Notes: a model not told the origin generated them from the sequence alone. Numbered from the stretch's first letter, positions 47,722 to 57,821 are shown. The stretch is 64,000 bases of DNA from Corallococcus macrosporus (GCF_017302985.1 NZ_JAFIMU010000007.1:1-64000); one strand, 5' to 3'. Translations and numbers: made by a program.

Positions 47722-50127
47722 GTGACCGCGACGCTGCACGCCCTGGCCCTCGCGCTGTCCCTCGGGGCCGCGCCCGCTCCGGCGCCCCAGGCCTCCAAGC
47801 CGGGGACCGCGCTGCCCCCCATGCCCGCCTCGCTCAGCACGCGCGCCGCTTCGGTGGAAGCGGTGGAGGCGCAGCTTCGCGCGGCGGAGCAGTCCCTGCG
47901 CTTCGTGGAGACGCAGTTCACGGAGCGCCCGGAGCCCAGCAGCACCGACTCGCAGCTCAAGCGCTTCTCCGAGGGCGAGGTGTACTCGCTGCTGGGGGAC
48001 TGGGCCGCCGCGTCCGTCCTCTTCTACGACCTGGTGAGCGACCCGGACTTCAAGGCGAACCCGCGCTACCCGGAGGCGGTCTTCTACCTGGCGGACGCGC
48101 TCTACCAGCAGAAGAATGACATCGGCGCGCGGGTGTACCTGCGCGACGTGCTGTCGCTGCCCCTGACGCCGCAGCGCTACAAGGAAGCCGTGAGCCGCTA
48201 CCTCGCGGTGGCCGGCCGGCTCCAGCAGTTCGAGGGCATCGACGCGTACGTGGAGAAGGCGCGGCAGCTGTCGGGCGGCGTGCTGGCGCCGGACATCGCC
48301 TACGTGCACGCGCGCGGCACCTTCAAGCGGCTGGACCTGTCGCCGGAGGAGCACCAGCAGCGCTCGCGCGCGCTGTTCGCCCCGCTGGCGCAGAACCCCG
48401 GCGCCTTCCGCGTGCAGGCCGTCTACCACCTGGGCGTCCTGAGCGTGCAGAGCGGGGACTACCCCGCCGCCATCGCGCAGTTCCAGCGCATCGTGGGCAG
48501 CGGCCCGGACTCCGTCGTGTCCACGGGCCTGGCCGAAGCAGAGGCCCAGCGCTTCCGCGAGCTCGCGTACCTGTCGCTGGGCCGCCTGATGTACGAGACG
48601 GGCCGCTACGACGAGGCGCTGGACCACTACGGCCAGATTCCTCGCGAGAGCGAGCGCTTCCCGGAGTCGCTGCTGGAGGTCGCGTGGACGTACGTGCGCA
48701 AGCAGGACTTCACGCAGGCGAAGAACGCCACGGACATCCTGCTGCTCGTCGCGCCGGACTCGCAGCTCGCGCCCGAGGGTCGCATCCTCCAGGGACACCT
48801 GCTCCAGAAGCTGCGCCAGTACGACGAGGCGCTGGAGACGTATGACGGCGTGGCCAACACGTTCCGGCCCGCGCGCGACAAGGTGGACGCGCTCCTGCGC
48901 GTGAATCAGGACCCCGTCGCGTACTTCGACAACCTGCTGGCGCGCAACGAGCGCTCGCTGGACGTGAGCACCCTCCTGCCCCCGCTGGCGCTGAAGTACG
49001 CGTCCACGCAGAAGGAGGTCGCGGACGCGGTGCGCATGGTGGGCGACCTGGACAGCGGCCGTCAGGGCGCGGGCGAGGCCAAGGCCATCGCGGAGCGCAT
49101 CCTGGAGGCGCTGGACGCGCGCGGGCTGGAGGCCTTCCCGGAGCTTCAGGAAGGCTACGTCCGCGCGGAGGCCGTGGACACCGCGCTCACCGCCGTGGAG
49201 CAGTCGCTGGTGCAGGCGGAGGCCGCGCTGGTGGAGGAGAAGCTGACGCCCGCCGAGCGCGAGAAGCTGCTCGTCGCCCAGGGCGCGCGCGAGGCCCAGC
49301 GGCTGCGCTTCGCGGCGCTGCCCGCCACCACCAAGGAGCTGGAGGCGCGGCGCCAGCGCATGCAGGCGAAGGTGGACGCGGTGGACCGCGAGGCCTTCCG
49401 CGTGGGCTATGAGCTGCAGAGCCTGCACGCCAACGCCGCCGCCATCCGCAAGTGGGTGGAGGACACGCGCGACGAGCGGCAGGCGGACCCCGCCGAGGAG
49501 CGCGAGTTCCTGGTGCAGTTGCAGGCGGAGATCGCCACGCTGAGGGATTTGCAGGCGGAGCTGGACCGCACGCGCGCCCGGCTCGCGACCGAGCGCCAGT
49601 CCACGGACACGTCGCTGGAGGGCGAGGCCGCCATCCGCGCCCGCTACTCCGCCGCGCTCCAGCAGGAGCACGGTCTGCTGCGCGCCGGTGAAGGCCGGCT
49701 GTCCGGCGAGGACACCCGCGTGCTCCTGCGCATGCACCAGGTGCGCTCGCGCATCGACTCGCTGCGTGGCCGGGTGGCGGTGGCCCGCGTGGCGCTGCGC
49801 TCGCGGCTGGAGCACCGCGTGAAGTCCATCCGCGACAAGGTGCGCGTGGAGCAGGCGCTGCTCCAGGGCTACGAGCAGGAGGTGGCCGCCGCGTCCGGCG
49901 ACGCCCGCAACCTGGTGGGCCGCATCGCCTACGAGAGCTTCCGCCGCGTGCGGCAGCAGTTCTACGACCTGGTGCTCAAGGCCGACACCGGCACGGTGGA
50001 CGTGGCCTTCAGCCGCACGCAGGACAACGCGGTGAACATCCAGAAGGTCGCCAAGGAGAAGGCGGACGCGCTGCGCGCGCTCGACACGGAGTTCAAGGAC
50101 GTCCTGTCGTCGGAAGGGGGGGACTGA
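47722..50127 (+). CDS. Exported TPR/coiled-coil protein
   Basis: A protein of about 801 residues from GTG 47722 (AGGAG 10 bases before). It has a signal peptide (LALALSLGAAPAPA), many TPR-like pairs from 50 to 450 (LLGDWAAASVLFYDLVSDPDF, in part; YEVALDHYGQIPRES-type units) and a coiled-coil half (450-800: LRDLQAELDRTRARLATERQ and others). It is probably a periplasmic scaffold. The next gene, also TPR-rich, follows after 6 bases. Confidence 0.8.
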   Translation: MTATLHALALALSLGAAPAPAPQASKPGTALPPMPASLSTRAASVEAVEAQLRAAEQSLRFVETQFTERPEPSSTDSQLKRFSEGEVYSLLGDWAAASVLFYDLVSDPDFKANPRYPEAVFYLADALYQQKNDIGARVYLRDVLSLPLTPQRYKEAVSRYLAVAGRLQQFEGIDAYVEKARQLSGGVLAPDIAYVHARGTFKRLDLSPEEHQQRSRALFAPLAQNPGAFRVQAVYHLGVLSVQSGDYPAAIAQFQRIVGSGPDSVVSTGLAEAEAQRFRELAYLSLGRLMYETGRYDEALDHYGQIPRESERFPESLLEVAWTYVRKQDFTQAKNATDILLLVAPDSQLAPEGRILQGHLLQKLRQYDEALETYDGVANTFRPARDKVDALLRVNQDPVAYFDNLLARNERSLDVSTLLPPLALKYASTQKEVADAVRMVGDLDSGRQGAGEAKAIAERILEALDARGLEAFPELQEGYVRAEAVDTALTAVEQSLVQAEAALVEEKLTPAEREKLLVAQGAREAQRLRFAALPATTKELEARRQRMQAKVDAVDREAFRVGYELQSLHANAAAIRKWVEDTRDERQADPAEEREFLVQLQAEIATLRDLQAELDRTRARLATERQSTDTSLEGEAAIRARYSAALQQEHGLLRAGEGRLSGEDTRVLLRMHQVRSRIDSLRGRVAVARVALRSRLEHRVKSIRDKVRVEQALLQGYEQEVAAASGDARNLVGRIAYESFRRVRQQFYDLVLKADTGTVDVAFSRTQDNAVNIQKVAKEKADALRALDTEFKDVLSSEGGD

Positions 50128-50133
50128 AAAGCC

Positions 50134-53100
50134 ATGCGCCGCCCTGCCCTCGTCCTTCTGTTGGCCCTCGCGCCGCTGGCCTCGCACGCAGCGAAGGCCA
50201 GGGCCGCGAAGAATGCCCCTCCCCCCACCGCGCCCGTGAAGGCCCCACCGGCCCCCCCGGCTCCGCCCGCGCCCAACACCTCGCGCTACCTGGACGGCCT
50301 GGGCCACACGCCGGAACAGGAGAAGCTGCTGCGCGACGTGAGCCGCGCGCTGGAGGCCTACGAGGCGGAGTCGCGCGACTTCCACCGCGAGGTGAAGCAG
50401 CTCATCGAGCGGCGCTACCAGCAGAAGCGCTCGTCGCTCAACAACGCCTACGAGAAGACGCTCACCGCGCTGGAGTCGCAGGAGCGCACGCAGCGGCTGG
50501 ACGCCATCGCCCGCTTCGAGGACTTCCTGCGCCGCTACCCGGACGAGCCTCGCGCCACGCCGGACGTGATGTTCCGCCTGGCGGAGCTCTACTACGAGCG
50601 CTCCGCGGACGAGCACCAGCTGGCGCGCAAGGACTACGCGGAGCGCGTGCGCACGCTGTCCGACGAGCAGATGATGGACCTGCCGCCGGAGCCGGAGGTG
50701 GACTTCACGCCGTCCATCGGCCTGTACCGCACGCTGCTCGCGCGCTTCCCGGACTACAAGCTCAACGACGGCTCGCTGTACCTGCTGGCGTACTGCCTCA
50801 ACGAGCAGCACAAGGACGAGGAGAGCCTCGCCACCTACCAGCAGCTCACCACGCGCTACCCGAAGAGCCGCTTCGCCACCGACGCGTGGACGCGCATCGG
50901 CGAATACTGGTTCGAGGACGAGACCGACCCGGAGGCGCTGCGCAAGGCCGCCGAGGCGTACACCGTCGCGACGCGCGACACCGAGCACCGGTTCTACGAC
51001 AAGGCCCGCTACAAGCTGGCCTGGACGTACTACCGGATGGACTGGTTCGAGGAGTCCGTGGACAGCTTCCTGCTGCTCCTGGACCACTACCAGTCCCACC
51101 AGCAGTCCGGCAGCAAGGCGGACGAAGGCGACCTGCGCGCGGAGGCCATCCAGTACATCGCGCTGTCGCTGGCGGATGAGACGTGGGGCGGCGTGGCCAA
51201 GGCCCGCGACGTCTTCGCGAAGCGCGGCGGCCGGCCCTACGAAGCCGAGGTGTACCGGCGGCTGGGCAACGTCTACTTCGACCAGCTCCGCAACCCGGAG
51301 GCCATCGCCGCGTACCAGCAGGCGCTGGCCATCGACCCGCTCGCCACGGACGCGCCCCGCCTGCAGCAGCGCATCGTCCAGGCCTACGAGCGCGACCGGC
51401 GCATGGACCTGTACGCGCGGGAGTCGGAGAAGCTGGCCAACGACTACCTGCCCGGCGGCGCCTGGTACGAGAAGAACAAGGACGACCCGAACGCGCTGTC
51501 GCACGCGCAGACGCTCGCCGAGCAGAGCCTCTACTCGGCCGCCGCGTATCAGCACCAGCAGGCGCAGGCCTTCCAGAGGGAGGGCAAGGCCGCGGAGGCC
51601 AAGGCCACCTACGCCGCCGCGGCGCGCGCGTACGGCACGTACCTGGAGCGCTTCCCACGCAGCAAGACCGCGTACGCGATGCGCTTCTTCCACGCCGAGT
51701 CGCTCTTCAACTCGGACGCGTACGGCCCGGCGGCGAAGGAGTACGAGGCCGTCCGCGACTCCAACCAGGACAACACCTACCGCGACGTGTCCGCGCACAA
51801 CGCGGTGCTCGCCTGGAAGGCGCAGCTGGACGAGGACGTGAAGGCGGGCCGCGTGCCGGAGCGCAAGCCGCTGCGCGCCAGCGAGCGCCCCAAGGACAGC
51901 GCGCATACGCCCGTGGCCCTGGCCCCGACGGAGGCCGCGCTCGTGAAGGCGTCCGACGCCTACGTGACACTGCTGCCGAAGGAAGAGGCCGCGCCGGGCA
52001 TCGCGTACCAGGCCGCGGAGCTGTTCTACACGCACGACGACTTCGCCCAGGCCCGCCCCCGCTTCGAGCAGGTGGTGAAGACGTACCCGCGCGACCCGGT
52101 GGCCGGCTACGCCACCAACCTCATCATCGAGTCCTTCCTCGTGGACCAGGACTGGAAGAGCGTGGAGGAGGTCAGCGCGCGGCTCGCCAGCAACGCGCAG
52201 GTGGTGGACCCCAACAGCGACCAGTACCGCGAGCTGATGAAGTTCAAGCTCGCCGGCCGCTTCAACCTGGCGGATCAACTGGCGGCGCAGAAGCGCTACG
52301 ACGAGGCGGCGAAGAAGTACCTCCAGTTGGTGGAGGAGGCCCCCCGCCACGAGTTCGCGGACAAGGCGCTCAACAACGCGGCGGTGGCCTACGAGGAGCT
52401 GCGCCGGTTCGACTCCGCGATGAAGCTCTACGAGCGCATCTACCGCGACTATCCGAAGTCGCCGTGGGCGCACACCGCGCTGTTCCGCGTGGCCCTCAAC
52501 GCGCAGAAGTCCTACGACTTCGACAAGGCCGTCACCAGCTACCAGAGGCTGGTGAAGGACTACCCGAAGGCGGAGGAGCGCGAGGCGGCGCTCTACAACG
52601 CGGCGTCGCTGCTCGAAGGCCAGCAGCGCTACGCGGAGGCCGCCGCTGCCTTCCAGCGCTGCGTGGAGCTGTATCCCCACGGGAAGAACGCGCCGGAGAA
52701 CCAGTACCGCGCGGCCCGCATCCTGGAGAAGTCGGGCGACACGAAGGGCGAAGTCCAGGCGCTGGAGGCCTTCGTCCGCAAGTTCGCGAGCAAGGCGGAT
52801 CAGGTGGAGCTGGTGGTGGACGCGAAGCGCCGCCTGGGCGACGCGTGGAAGAAGCGCGGCAACGTGAAGGAGGCCCAGCGCGCGTACACCGCCGCCGCGG
52901 ATGAGTTCGACCGCCGCAAGCTGAAGCCGGACACGCACCTGCGCGCCGCGGAAGCCGCCGCCTACAGCCGCTTCCAGCTGGCCGAGCTGGAGTTCCAGCG
53001 CTTCGACGCGATGAAGGTCAGCGGCGTGGGCAAGGCGCTGGCGAAGAGCTTCACGAAGAAGACCGAGGCCGTGAAGGCAATCGACGCCGTCTACGCGAAG

Positions 53101-53541
53101 GTGCTGCCGTACAAGCAGCTGGAGTGGTCGCTGGCGTCGTTCTACCGGCGTGGCTACGCCAAGGAGCGCTTCGCCGCCACGCTGCTGGAGGCGCCCGTGC
53201 CTCCGGAGGTGAAGCGCATGGGGGACGACGCGGTGCTCGCCTACCAGGACCAGCTCACGCAGAACACCGTGGCCCTGGAGGACAGCGCGGTGGAGAGCTA
53301 CGCCGCCACGCTCAAGGAGGCGCGCAACTACCGCGTCTCCAACGAGTGGACGCGCCGCACGCTGGAGGCCCTCAACCGGTTCCGGCCCAAGGAGTACCCC
53401 GTCCTCAAGGAGGCCCGGGGCGCGCTCGCGTCGGAGACCGTGTACCCGGACGGCCTGCTGGGCAGCCTCGCCGCGCCGGCCGCGCCCGCGCGCGTGGAGC
53501 CCGACAAGGCGACCCGGCTGACGGAAGGGGGCACGCCATGA
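50134..53541 (+). CDS. Large periplasmic TPR protein, GltD/AgmU-like
   Basis: A 1135-residue exported protein with signal peptide and Pro-rich start, then TPRs along its whole length (YYERSADEHQLARKDYAERV, KPYEAEVYRRLGNVYFDQ-type units). GltD (AgmU) of the gliding machinery has the same size class, location and repeat type, and the genes that follow keep the order gltE-gltF-gltG. The assignment as a GltD paralogue is an inference from architecture and gene order. The stop overlaps the next ATG by 4 bases. Confidence 0.8.
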   Translation: MRRPALVLLLALAPLASHAAKARAAKNAPPPTAPVKAPPAPPAPPAPNTSRYLDGLGHTPEQEKLLRDVSRALEAYEAESRDFHREVKQLIERRYQQKRSSLNNAYEKTLTALESQERTQRLDAIARFEDFLRRYPDEPRATPDVMFRLAELYYERSADEHQLARKDYAERVRTLSDEQMMDLPPEPEVDFTPSIGLYRTLLARFPDYKLNDGSLYLLAYCLNEQHKDEESLATYQQLTTRYPKSRFATDAWTRIGEYWFEDETDPEALRKAAEAYTVATRDTEHRFYDKARYKLAWTYYRMDWFEESVDSFLLLLDHYQSHQQSGSKADEGDLRAEAIQYIALSLADETWGGVAKARDVFAKRGGRPYEAEVYRRLGNVYFDQLRNPEAIAAYQQALAIDPLATDAPRLQQRIVQAYERDRRMDLYARESEKLANDYLPGGAWYEKNKDDPNALSHAQTLAEQSLYSAAAYQHQQAQAFQREGKAAEAKATYAAAARAYGTYLERFPRSKTAYAMRFFHAESLFNSDAYGPAAKEYEAVRDSNQDNTYRDVSAHNAVLAWKAQLDEDVKAGRVPERKPLRASERPKDSAHTPVALAPTEAALVKASDAYVTLLPKEEAAPGIAYQAAELFYTHDDFAQARPRFEQVVKTYPRDPVAGYATNLIIESFLVDQDWKSVEEVSARLASNAQVVDPNSDQYRELMKFKLAGRFNLADQLAAQKRYDEAAKKYLQLVEEAPRHEFADKALNNAAVAYEELRRFDSAMKLYERIYRDYPKSPWAHTALFRVALNAQKSYDFDKAVTSYQRLVKDYPKAEEREAALYNAASLLEGQQRYAEAAAAFQRCVELYPHGKNAPENQYRAARILEKSGDTKGEVQALEAFVRKFASKADQVELVVDAKRRLGDAWKKRGNVKEAQRAYTAAADEFDRRKLKPDTHLRAAEAAAYSRFQLAELEFQRFDAMKVSGVGKALAKSFTKKTEAVKAIDAVYAKVLPYKQLEWSLASFYRRGYAKERFAATLLEAPVPPEVKRMGDDAVLAYQDQLTQNTVALEDSAVESYAATLKEARNYRVSNEWTRRTLEALNRFRPKEYPVLKEARGALASETVYPDGLLGSLAAPAAPARVEPDKATRLTEGGTP

Positions 53542-54893
53542 ACGCGGGCCGCAAGTTCGCGCTCACCGGACTGGTGCTCTGGCTGTCCGCCTGCGCCTCC
53601 GGCCCGGAGACGCGCAAGGACTCGAAGCTCACCGGCCCGGAGGCCGGGCCCGCCACGGCCGTGAGCACGTCTCCGAAGACCGGCGACGCGAAGCCGCAGG
53701 CGAAGGAACCGGCGCCTGTCGCGAAGTCACTTGCCGGGCAGGAGCGGGACTTCACCAGCGCGGTGGAGGTCGCCCGGCGTGGCGAGCTGACCATCGCGGA
53801 GACCGCGCTCAAGGCCCTGCTGGAGAAGTCCCCGAAGCTGGGCCCCGCGTGGACGAACCTGGGCATCGTGCAGGAGCGCCAGGGCCGCTTCCCGGACGCG
53901 GAGCGCTCCTACCGGCAGGCGCTGTCGCTGGAGCCGGACCAGGAGGCCGCGTGGGACTGCCTGGTGCGCCTGTCCGCGCGCACGGGCCGCGCGGCGTCGC
54001 TGGAGGCGGAGCTGCGCGAGGCGCTGACGAAGCAGGACTCGGTGGCCCGGCGCACGGCGCTGGCGCTGAACCTCCTCTTGCAGAAGAAGCACTCCGCCGC
54101 CGTCGCGGAGGCCCGCCGCGCGCTCCAGGTCAGCGAGCAGCACGTGCCCGCCATGCAGGTGCTCGCGCAGGTGTACGCCCGCGAGGGCAAGTACGAGCTG
54201 GCATCCATGGTGCTGGGCAACGCGCTCGCCATCGACGCCGAGGACGCGGCCACCCTCAACGCGCTGGGGCTGGTGCACCTGGGCTTGAAGGAGCGTCCCC
54301 AGGCGCTGGAGCGCTTCCGCCAGGCCATCGCGCTGCGGCCGGACTTCGCGGAGGCGCGCAACAACCTGGGCACCCTGCTCAACGAGGGCGAGGACTACGC
54401 CGGCGCCCGCGTGGAGCTGGAGGCCGCGGTGAAGGCCGCGCCGGACTTCGCCGCCGCCCACCTCAACCTGGGCAACGCCTGGCGGGGCGAGGGCGACTTC
54501 CCCCGCGCCCTGGCGGAGTACGAGCGCGTGCTCCAGCTCCAGCCCGACACGAAGGACGCGTTCTTCAACCTGGGCCTGCTCCACCTGGACCTGGAGCCCG
54601 CCGGCATGGACACCCTGGAGCGGCTCCAGAAGGCCGTGGCCTTCCTGGACCAGTACAAGGCGAAGGGCGGCACCGACGAGCGCACCGCGCAGTACCTCAA
54701 GGACGCGCAGAAGGGCATCGACCGGGAGACCCGCCGCCGCGAGCGCGAGCGCAAGGAGGGCCTGAAGAAGGCCGCCGAGGCCGCCGCCGCTCCCGCGAAG
54801 GCCCCCGAGGCAGCTCCGACCCCCGCCCCGCCCCCGGGGCCCCCTGCCACGCGGCCGGGCGCCTCGGGTAAGGTGTCCAAAGACGTCCGGTAG
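53538..54893 (+). CDS. TPR lipoprotein, GltE/AglT-like
   Basis: A 451-residue lipoprotein (lipobox LSAC at about residues 17-20), followed by a charged linker and a chain of at least six TPRs (GPAWTNLGIVQERQGRFPDAERSYRQAL, in part; later NNLGTLLNEGEDYAGARVEL, in part). The C-terminal 45 residues are Lys/Arg- then Ala/Pro-rich. In the gliding apparatus the TPR lipoprotein GltE sits just after GltD; the layout here is the same. ATGA overlap with the preceding gene shows coupled translation. Confidence 0.82.
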   Translation: MNAGRKFALTGLVLWLSACASGPETRKDSKLTGPEAGPATAVSTSPKTGDAKPQAKEPAPVAKSLAGQERDFTSAVEVARRGELTIAETALKALLEKSPKLGPAWTNLGIVQERQGRFPDAERSYRQALSLEPDQEAAWDCLVRLSARTGRAASLEAELREALTKQDSVARRTALALNLLLQKKHSAAVAEARRALQVSEQHVPAMQVLAQVYAREGKYELASMVLGNALAIDAEDAATLNALGLVHLGLKERPQALERFRQAIALRPDFAEARNNLGTLLNEGEDYAGARVELEAAVKAAPDFAAAHLNLGNAWRGEGDFPRALAEYERVLQLQPDTKDAFFNLGLLHLDLEPAGMDTLERLQKAVAFLDQYKAKGGTDERTAQYLKDAQKGIDRETRRRERERKEGLKKAAEAAAAPAKAPEAAPTPAPPPGPPATRPGASGKVSKDVR

Positions 54894-54909
54894 CCACGAC
54901 CTTCCGCCC

Positions 54910-55182
54910 ATGCGCCCCGCCCTCTTCCTGCTGCTGCTTGCCGTCGCCCGTCCGTCCTGGGCGGAGGACCCCGCGTCCACGAAGAAGGCGGCGGACGCCG
55001 CGCCGCCCGCGAAGAAGGCGGTCAAGACCATCCGCCTGGAGGCCATCCAGGTCGAGGGGCGCATCCAGAAGCCGGAAGCCTTCTATTTCCTCGACCGCTC
55101 CAAGCCGAGCTTCGACGACCTGAACCGCACGGAGAGCTTCGTGCCCAAGGTGGTCCAGAGCGTGCAGCAGGACCCGTTCTAG
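54910..55182 (+). CDS. Small exported protein, GltF-like position
   Basis: A 90-residue protein with a signal peptide (LFLLLLAVARPSWA). The mature part is short: Lys/Ala/Pro-rich, then KTIRLEAIQVEGRIQKPEAFYFLDRSK and VPKVVQSVQQDPF (in parts). IQKPEAFYFLDRS is the conserved-looking core. It occupies the slot of gltF between the lipoprotein and the TonB-like protein, with a 4-base gap to the next gene. Confidence 0.72.
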   Translation: MRPALFLLLLAVARPSWAEDPASTKKAADAAPPAKKAVKTIRLEAIQVEGRIQKPEAFYFLDRSKPSFDDLNRTESFVPKVVQSVQQDPF

Positions 55183-55186
55183 TCCC

Positions 55187-56533
55187 ATGGCCCTTCAAAC
55201 CCGCCCCAAGCTGCTGCGCGTCGGCGTCATCCAGGACGGGCGCATCGTCGAAGAGCACCACCTGCTCCACGACTCCGTCACCATTGGTGACGACGCCCGT
55301 AACACCATCGTCCTGCCTCCGTCCGAGGCGCGCCCGCCGCGCTTCAAGGTGCTGGAGAACCGCGGCCAGCAGTTCCACCTCATCATCGACGAGCAGATGC
55401 AGGGCCGCGTCAACCTGGGCTCGTCGGACGTGGACTTCGAAGCGCTGCGCGCCCAGGGCCTGGCCACGCGCCGCGCGGACGACACGTTCGACCTGCCGCT
55501 GCAGGAGAGCGCGCGCGGCAAGGTGGAGCTGCCGGACGCCACCCTCTTCTTCCACTTCATCCCCGCGCCCGCGGAGGGCGCCAGGGCCGAGCTGCCTCCG
55601 GAGCTGAAGGCCAGCCCGTGGCGCACGGTGGACCGCCTCTTCTTCGGCATCCTCCTGTCGATGCTGGTGCTCTACGTGCTGAGCGTCGCGCTCATCGTCG
55701 CCCAGCCGGCGCCGGTGGAGCGGGAGGTGGAGCTGGACCAGCTGGAAGACCGCTTCGTGCGCGCCATCATCCCGGAGCAGCCTCCGAAGAAGGAGGAGCC
55801 GCCGCGGGAGCAGGGCACCACCGAGGAGAAGAAGGCGGACGAGCCGAAGACCCCTTCGAAGAAGCCCTCCGCCGACCCGACGCCCGCTCCCGCCAACAGC
55901 GAGGAGCGCCGGCAGCAGGTCCAGGAGAGGGTCGCGGGCACCGGCCTCCTCAAGCTGCTGGGCGGAAAGGGCCCCGGCGGCGGCAGCGCCATCGCGGACG
56001 TGCTGGGCAGCACCGGCAGCGGCGCCAACGTGGCGGAGGCGCTCGCGGGGGCGACGACGGGCGGCGCGCTCACGGCGGGCTCCGGCGGCAACGGCATCGC
56101 GAACCCGCTGGGCGACACCGGCGGCAAGGTGGCGGCCATCGGCACGACGCAGACGTCCGGCGCGGGCACCGTGGACACCGGCAAGAAGCAGGTCGTCAAG
56201 GTGCCCCAGGTCGTGGACTTGGCGCCGGAAGTGGACAGCTCCGAGGTCAAGCCCAAGGACCTGGCCCGCTTCATCCAGAGCCGCAAGGCCTCCATCCAGC
56301 GCTGCTACGAGAACGGCCTCAAGCGCGACCCCTCCCTCAAGGGCAAGGTGATGGTCCGCTTCGAACTCACGCCGCAGGGCCGCGCCAGCAACGTGGAGGT
56401 GGAGGAGTCCACCCTGCGCTCGGACGAGGTCATCAACTGCATCAAGACCACCATGCGCGCCTGGACGTTCCCTTTCAAACCGAGTGACGACGTCCCCGTC
56501 AGCTACCCGTTCATCTTCTCGCCAGGGGAATAG
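55187..56533 (+). CDS. FHA-like/TM/AgmX-PglI C-terminal domain protein, GltG-like
   Basis: A 448-residue inner-membrane protein. Residues 8-130 form an FHA-like cytoplasmic domain (VTIGDDARNTIVLP), one membrane helix lies at about 148-170 (FFGILLSMLVLYVLSVALIV), then Glu/Pro/Lys- and Gly/Thr-rich periplasmic linkers, and the folded end (345-448) has Cys373 (IQRCYENG) and Cys418 (INCIKT), WTFPF, and YPFIF, as in the AgmX/PglI C-terminal domain. In the gliding motor GltG has the same layout and couples proton-motor movement to the periplasmic parts. It shares its end domain with the kinase at 40092. Confidence 0.87.
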   Translation: MALQTRPKLLRVGVIQDGRIVEEHHLLHDSVTIGDDARNTIVLPPSEARPPRFKVLENRGQQFHLIIDEQMQGRVNLGSSDVDFEALRAQGLATRRADDTFDLPLQESARGKVELPDATLFFHFIPAPAEGARAELPPELKASPWRTVDRLFFGILLSMLVLYVLSVALIVAQPAPVEREVELDQLEDRFVRAIIPEQPPKKEEPPREQGTTEEKKADEPKTPSKKPSADPTPAPANSEERRQQVQERVAGTGLLKLLGGKGPGGGSAIADVLGSTGSGANVAEALAGATTGGALTAGSGGNGIANPLGDTGGKVAAIGTTQTSGAGTVDTGKKQVVKVPQVVDLAPEVDSSEVKPKDLARFIQSRKASIQRCYENGLKRDPSLKGKVMVRFELTPQGRASNVEVEESTLRSDEVINCIKTTMRAWTFPFKPSDDVPVSYPFIFSPGE

Positions 56534-56580
56534 GCTCGACCGTCCGGACCTTCCGGAGGCGCCGGACCTGCGGGGAGCAC

Positions 56581-57027
56581 ATGGAGAAGCTGGCCGTCAT
56601 CGCCACATCCCCCCTCTTCGAGATGCTGGCCCCCGCGGAGCTCGCGCGGCTGGCGGAGCTGGCACGGCTCTACCGGTACTCGCACGGGGAGGTGGTGTTC
56701 GAGGAGGGCGACCTGGGCGACAGCCTCTTCGTCATCGTGCGCGGCCAGGTGGAGGTCGTGCGCCGGGGGACGGACCACGGCGCGAAGCCCCTCACCGTCC
56801 TGGGCCCGCCGGAGTTCTTCGGGGAGATGGGCCTCATCGACAAGGACCACCGCTCCGCCACCGTCCGCGCCCTGGGCGAGGTGGAGCTGCTCCAGCTCAC
56901 CGCGCAGGACTTGCGGACCTTCCGGCTGGCGCACGCGGACGGCTTCACCTTCATCGTCGTGAACATCGCGCGCAGCCTGTCCGCCCGCCTGCGGGAGGCC
57001 AATGCCCGCCTGGTCCCCCAGGACTGA
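56581..57027 (+). CDS. Single-domain cyclic-nucleotide-binding protein
   Basis: A 148-residue beta-roll protein: FEEGDLGDSLFVIVRGQVEV, phosphate cassette FFGEMGLIDKDHRSATVRALG with Glu and Arg in place, and a short helix (SLSARLREAN). Like the one at 9914 it has no output domain. Lying inside the Glt-like run, it may report a second messenger to the envelope complex. ATG at 56581, 47 bases after the TonB-like gene. Confidence 0.85.
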   Translation: MEKLAVIATSPLFEMLAPAELARLAELARLYRYSHGEVVFEEGDLGDSLFVIVRGQVEVVRRGTDHGAKPLTVLGPPEFFGEMGLIDKDHRSATVRALGEVELLQLTAQDLRTFRLAHADGFTFIVVNIARSLSARLREANARLVPQD

Positions 57028-57072
57028 AACCCCGCGTCCGAAAACCGGACTCCCGGTCGATGGGGCATTGCG

Positions 57073-57101
57073 TTGACACCCCACCCCCTCGCTCCTACGC
57101 T
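57073..57101 (+). promoter_or_regulatory. Sigma-70-type promoter inside the run
   Basis: TTGACA (57073-57078) and TACGCT (57096-57101) are 17 bases apart, the optimal spacing, with a perfect -35. The start would be near 57108, 30 bases before the gene at 57138. It suggests that the last three genes (57138-59707) can be expressed independently. Confidence 0.65.
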
Positions 57102-57137
57102 CGACTCACGACGCTGGAAGAGGGGCCGGAAGGACTC

Positions 57138-57713
57138 GTGAAGCACATGCGCATCCTGGGAATGCTCGCCGTGGTCGGAGGACTCGTCACCTCCGGGATG
57201 GCGCACGCGCAGGCGCCCGCGCCGCTGCCGCGCCCCGCCACCCCGCCCGCGCTGGACAAGGCCGGTGACGTGCCAGACAGCCAGAAGCTGGAGCGCAGCA
57301 CGCAGGCCCTGGGCGGCATGCGCGAAGCGCTCCGCCAGGTGCTGGAGAAGGTGGAGGAGGCCCGGCGCACCAAGGACGTCGTGAAGCTCAACTGCGCCAA
57401 TGAGAAGCTGACGCAGATCAAGGGCCTCCTGCGCATCTCCGAGCAGGCCGACGTGGCCCTCCAGGAGGCCGTCAGCAAGAGCGAGGCGGCCCCCGGCGAG
57501 CACGAGTTCACCAAGGTGATGATCGCCCAGCAGAAGGTGGGACAGCTGCGCTCGGAGGCCGAGGAGTGCATCGGCCAGCTCGCCTTCCGCACCGACGAGA
57601 ACCTCTTCGTGGAGGTGGAGGAGCCCGACAACCTGCCCGGCGGAGACCCCACGCGGCCCCCGCCGCCGCCGGACCTCGTCGTGCGCCCGCCGCCCGCGAG
57701 CCCCGTGGACTGA
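57138..57713 (+). CDS. Small periplasmic coiled-coil protein
   Basis: A 191-residue exported protein. The GTG at 57138 has a GGAAGGA site 5 bases before. A signal peptide (MLAVVGGLVTSGMAHAQ) is followed by a helical region with two cysteines: MREALRQVLEKVEEARRTKD and VVKLNCANEKLTQIKGLLRIS, then QLRSEAEECIGQL (quoted in parts). The Pro-rich end (RPPPPPD) may bind partners. No family is recognised. It lies directly upstream of the outer-membrane barrel gene. Confidence 0.72.
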   Translation: MKHMRILGMLAVVGGLVTSGMAHAQAPAPLPRPATPPALDKAGDVPDSQKLERSTQALGGMREALRQVLEKVEEARRTKDVVKLNCANEKLTQIKGLLRISEQADVALQEAVSKSEAAPGEHEFTKVMIAQQKVGQLRSEAEECIGQLAFRTDENLFVEVEEPDNLPGGDPTRPPPPPDLVVRPPPASPVD

Positions 57714-57821
57714 GTGCCTGCTCCCACCACCTTCCCCGGTCCCGGCCCTGGACCGTTTGTTCCGATGGGGGAACCTGCGTGCTATGCCCGCCGTCCCACC
57801 GTCTGGAGCGCCTCTGACACC

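Noticed and set aside
46252-52938. A 2228-codon open frame on the minus strand opposite mglA and the TPR genes
   Set aside because: It is the antisense shadow of strongly GC-biased plus-strand genes with clear motifs (MglA, TPRs). The reverse frame has no domain, start or ribosome site.
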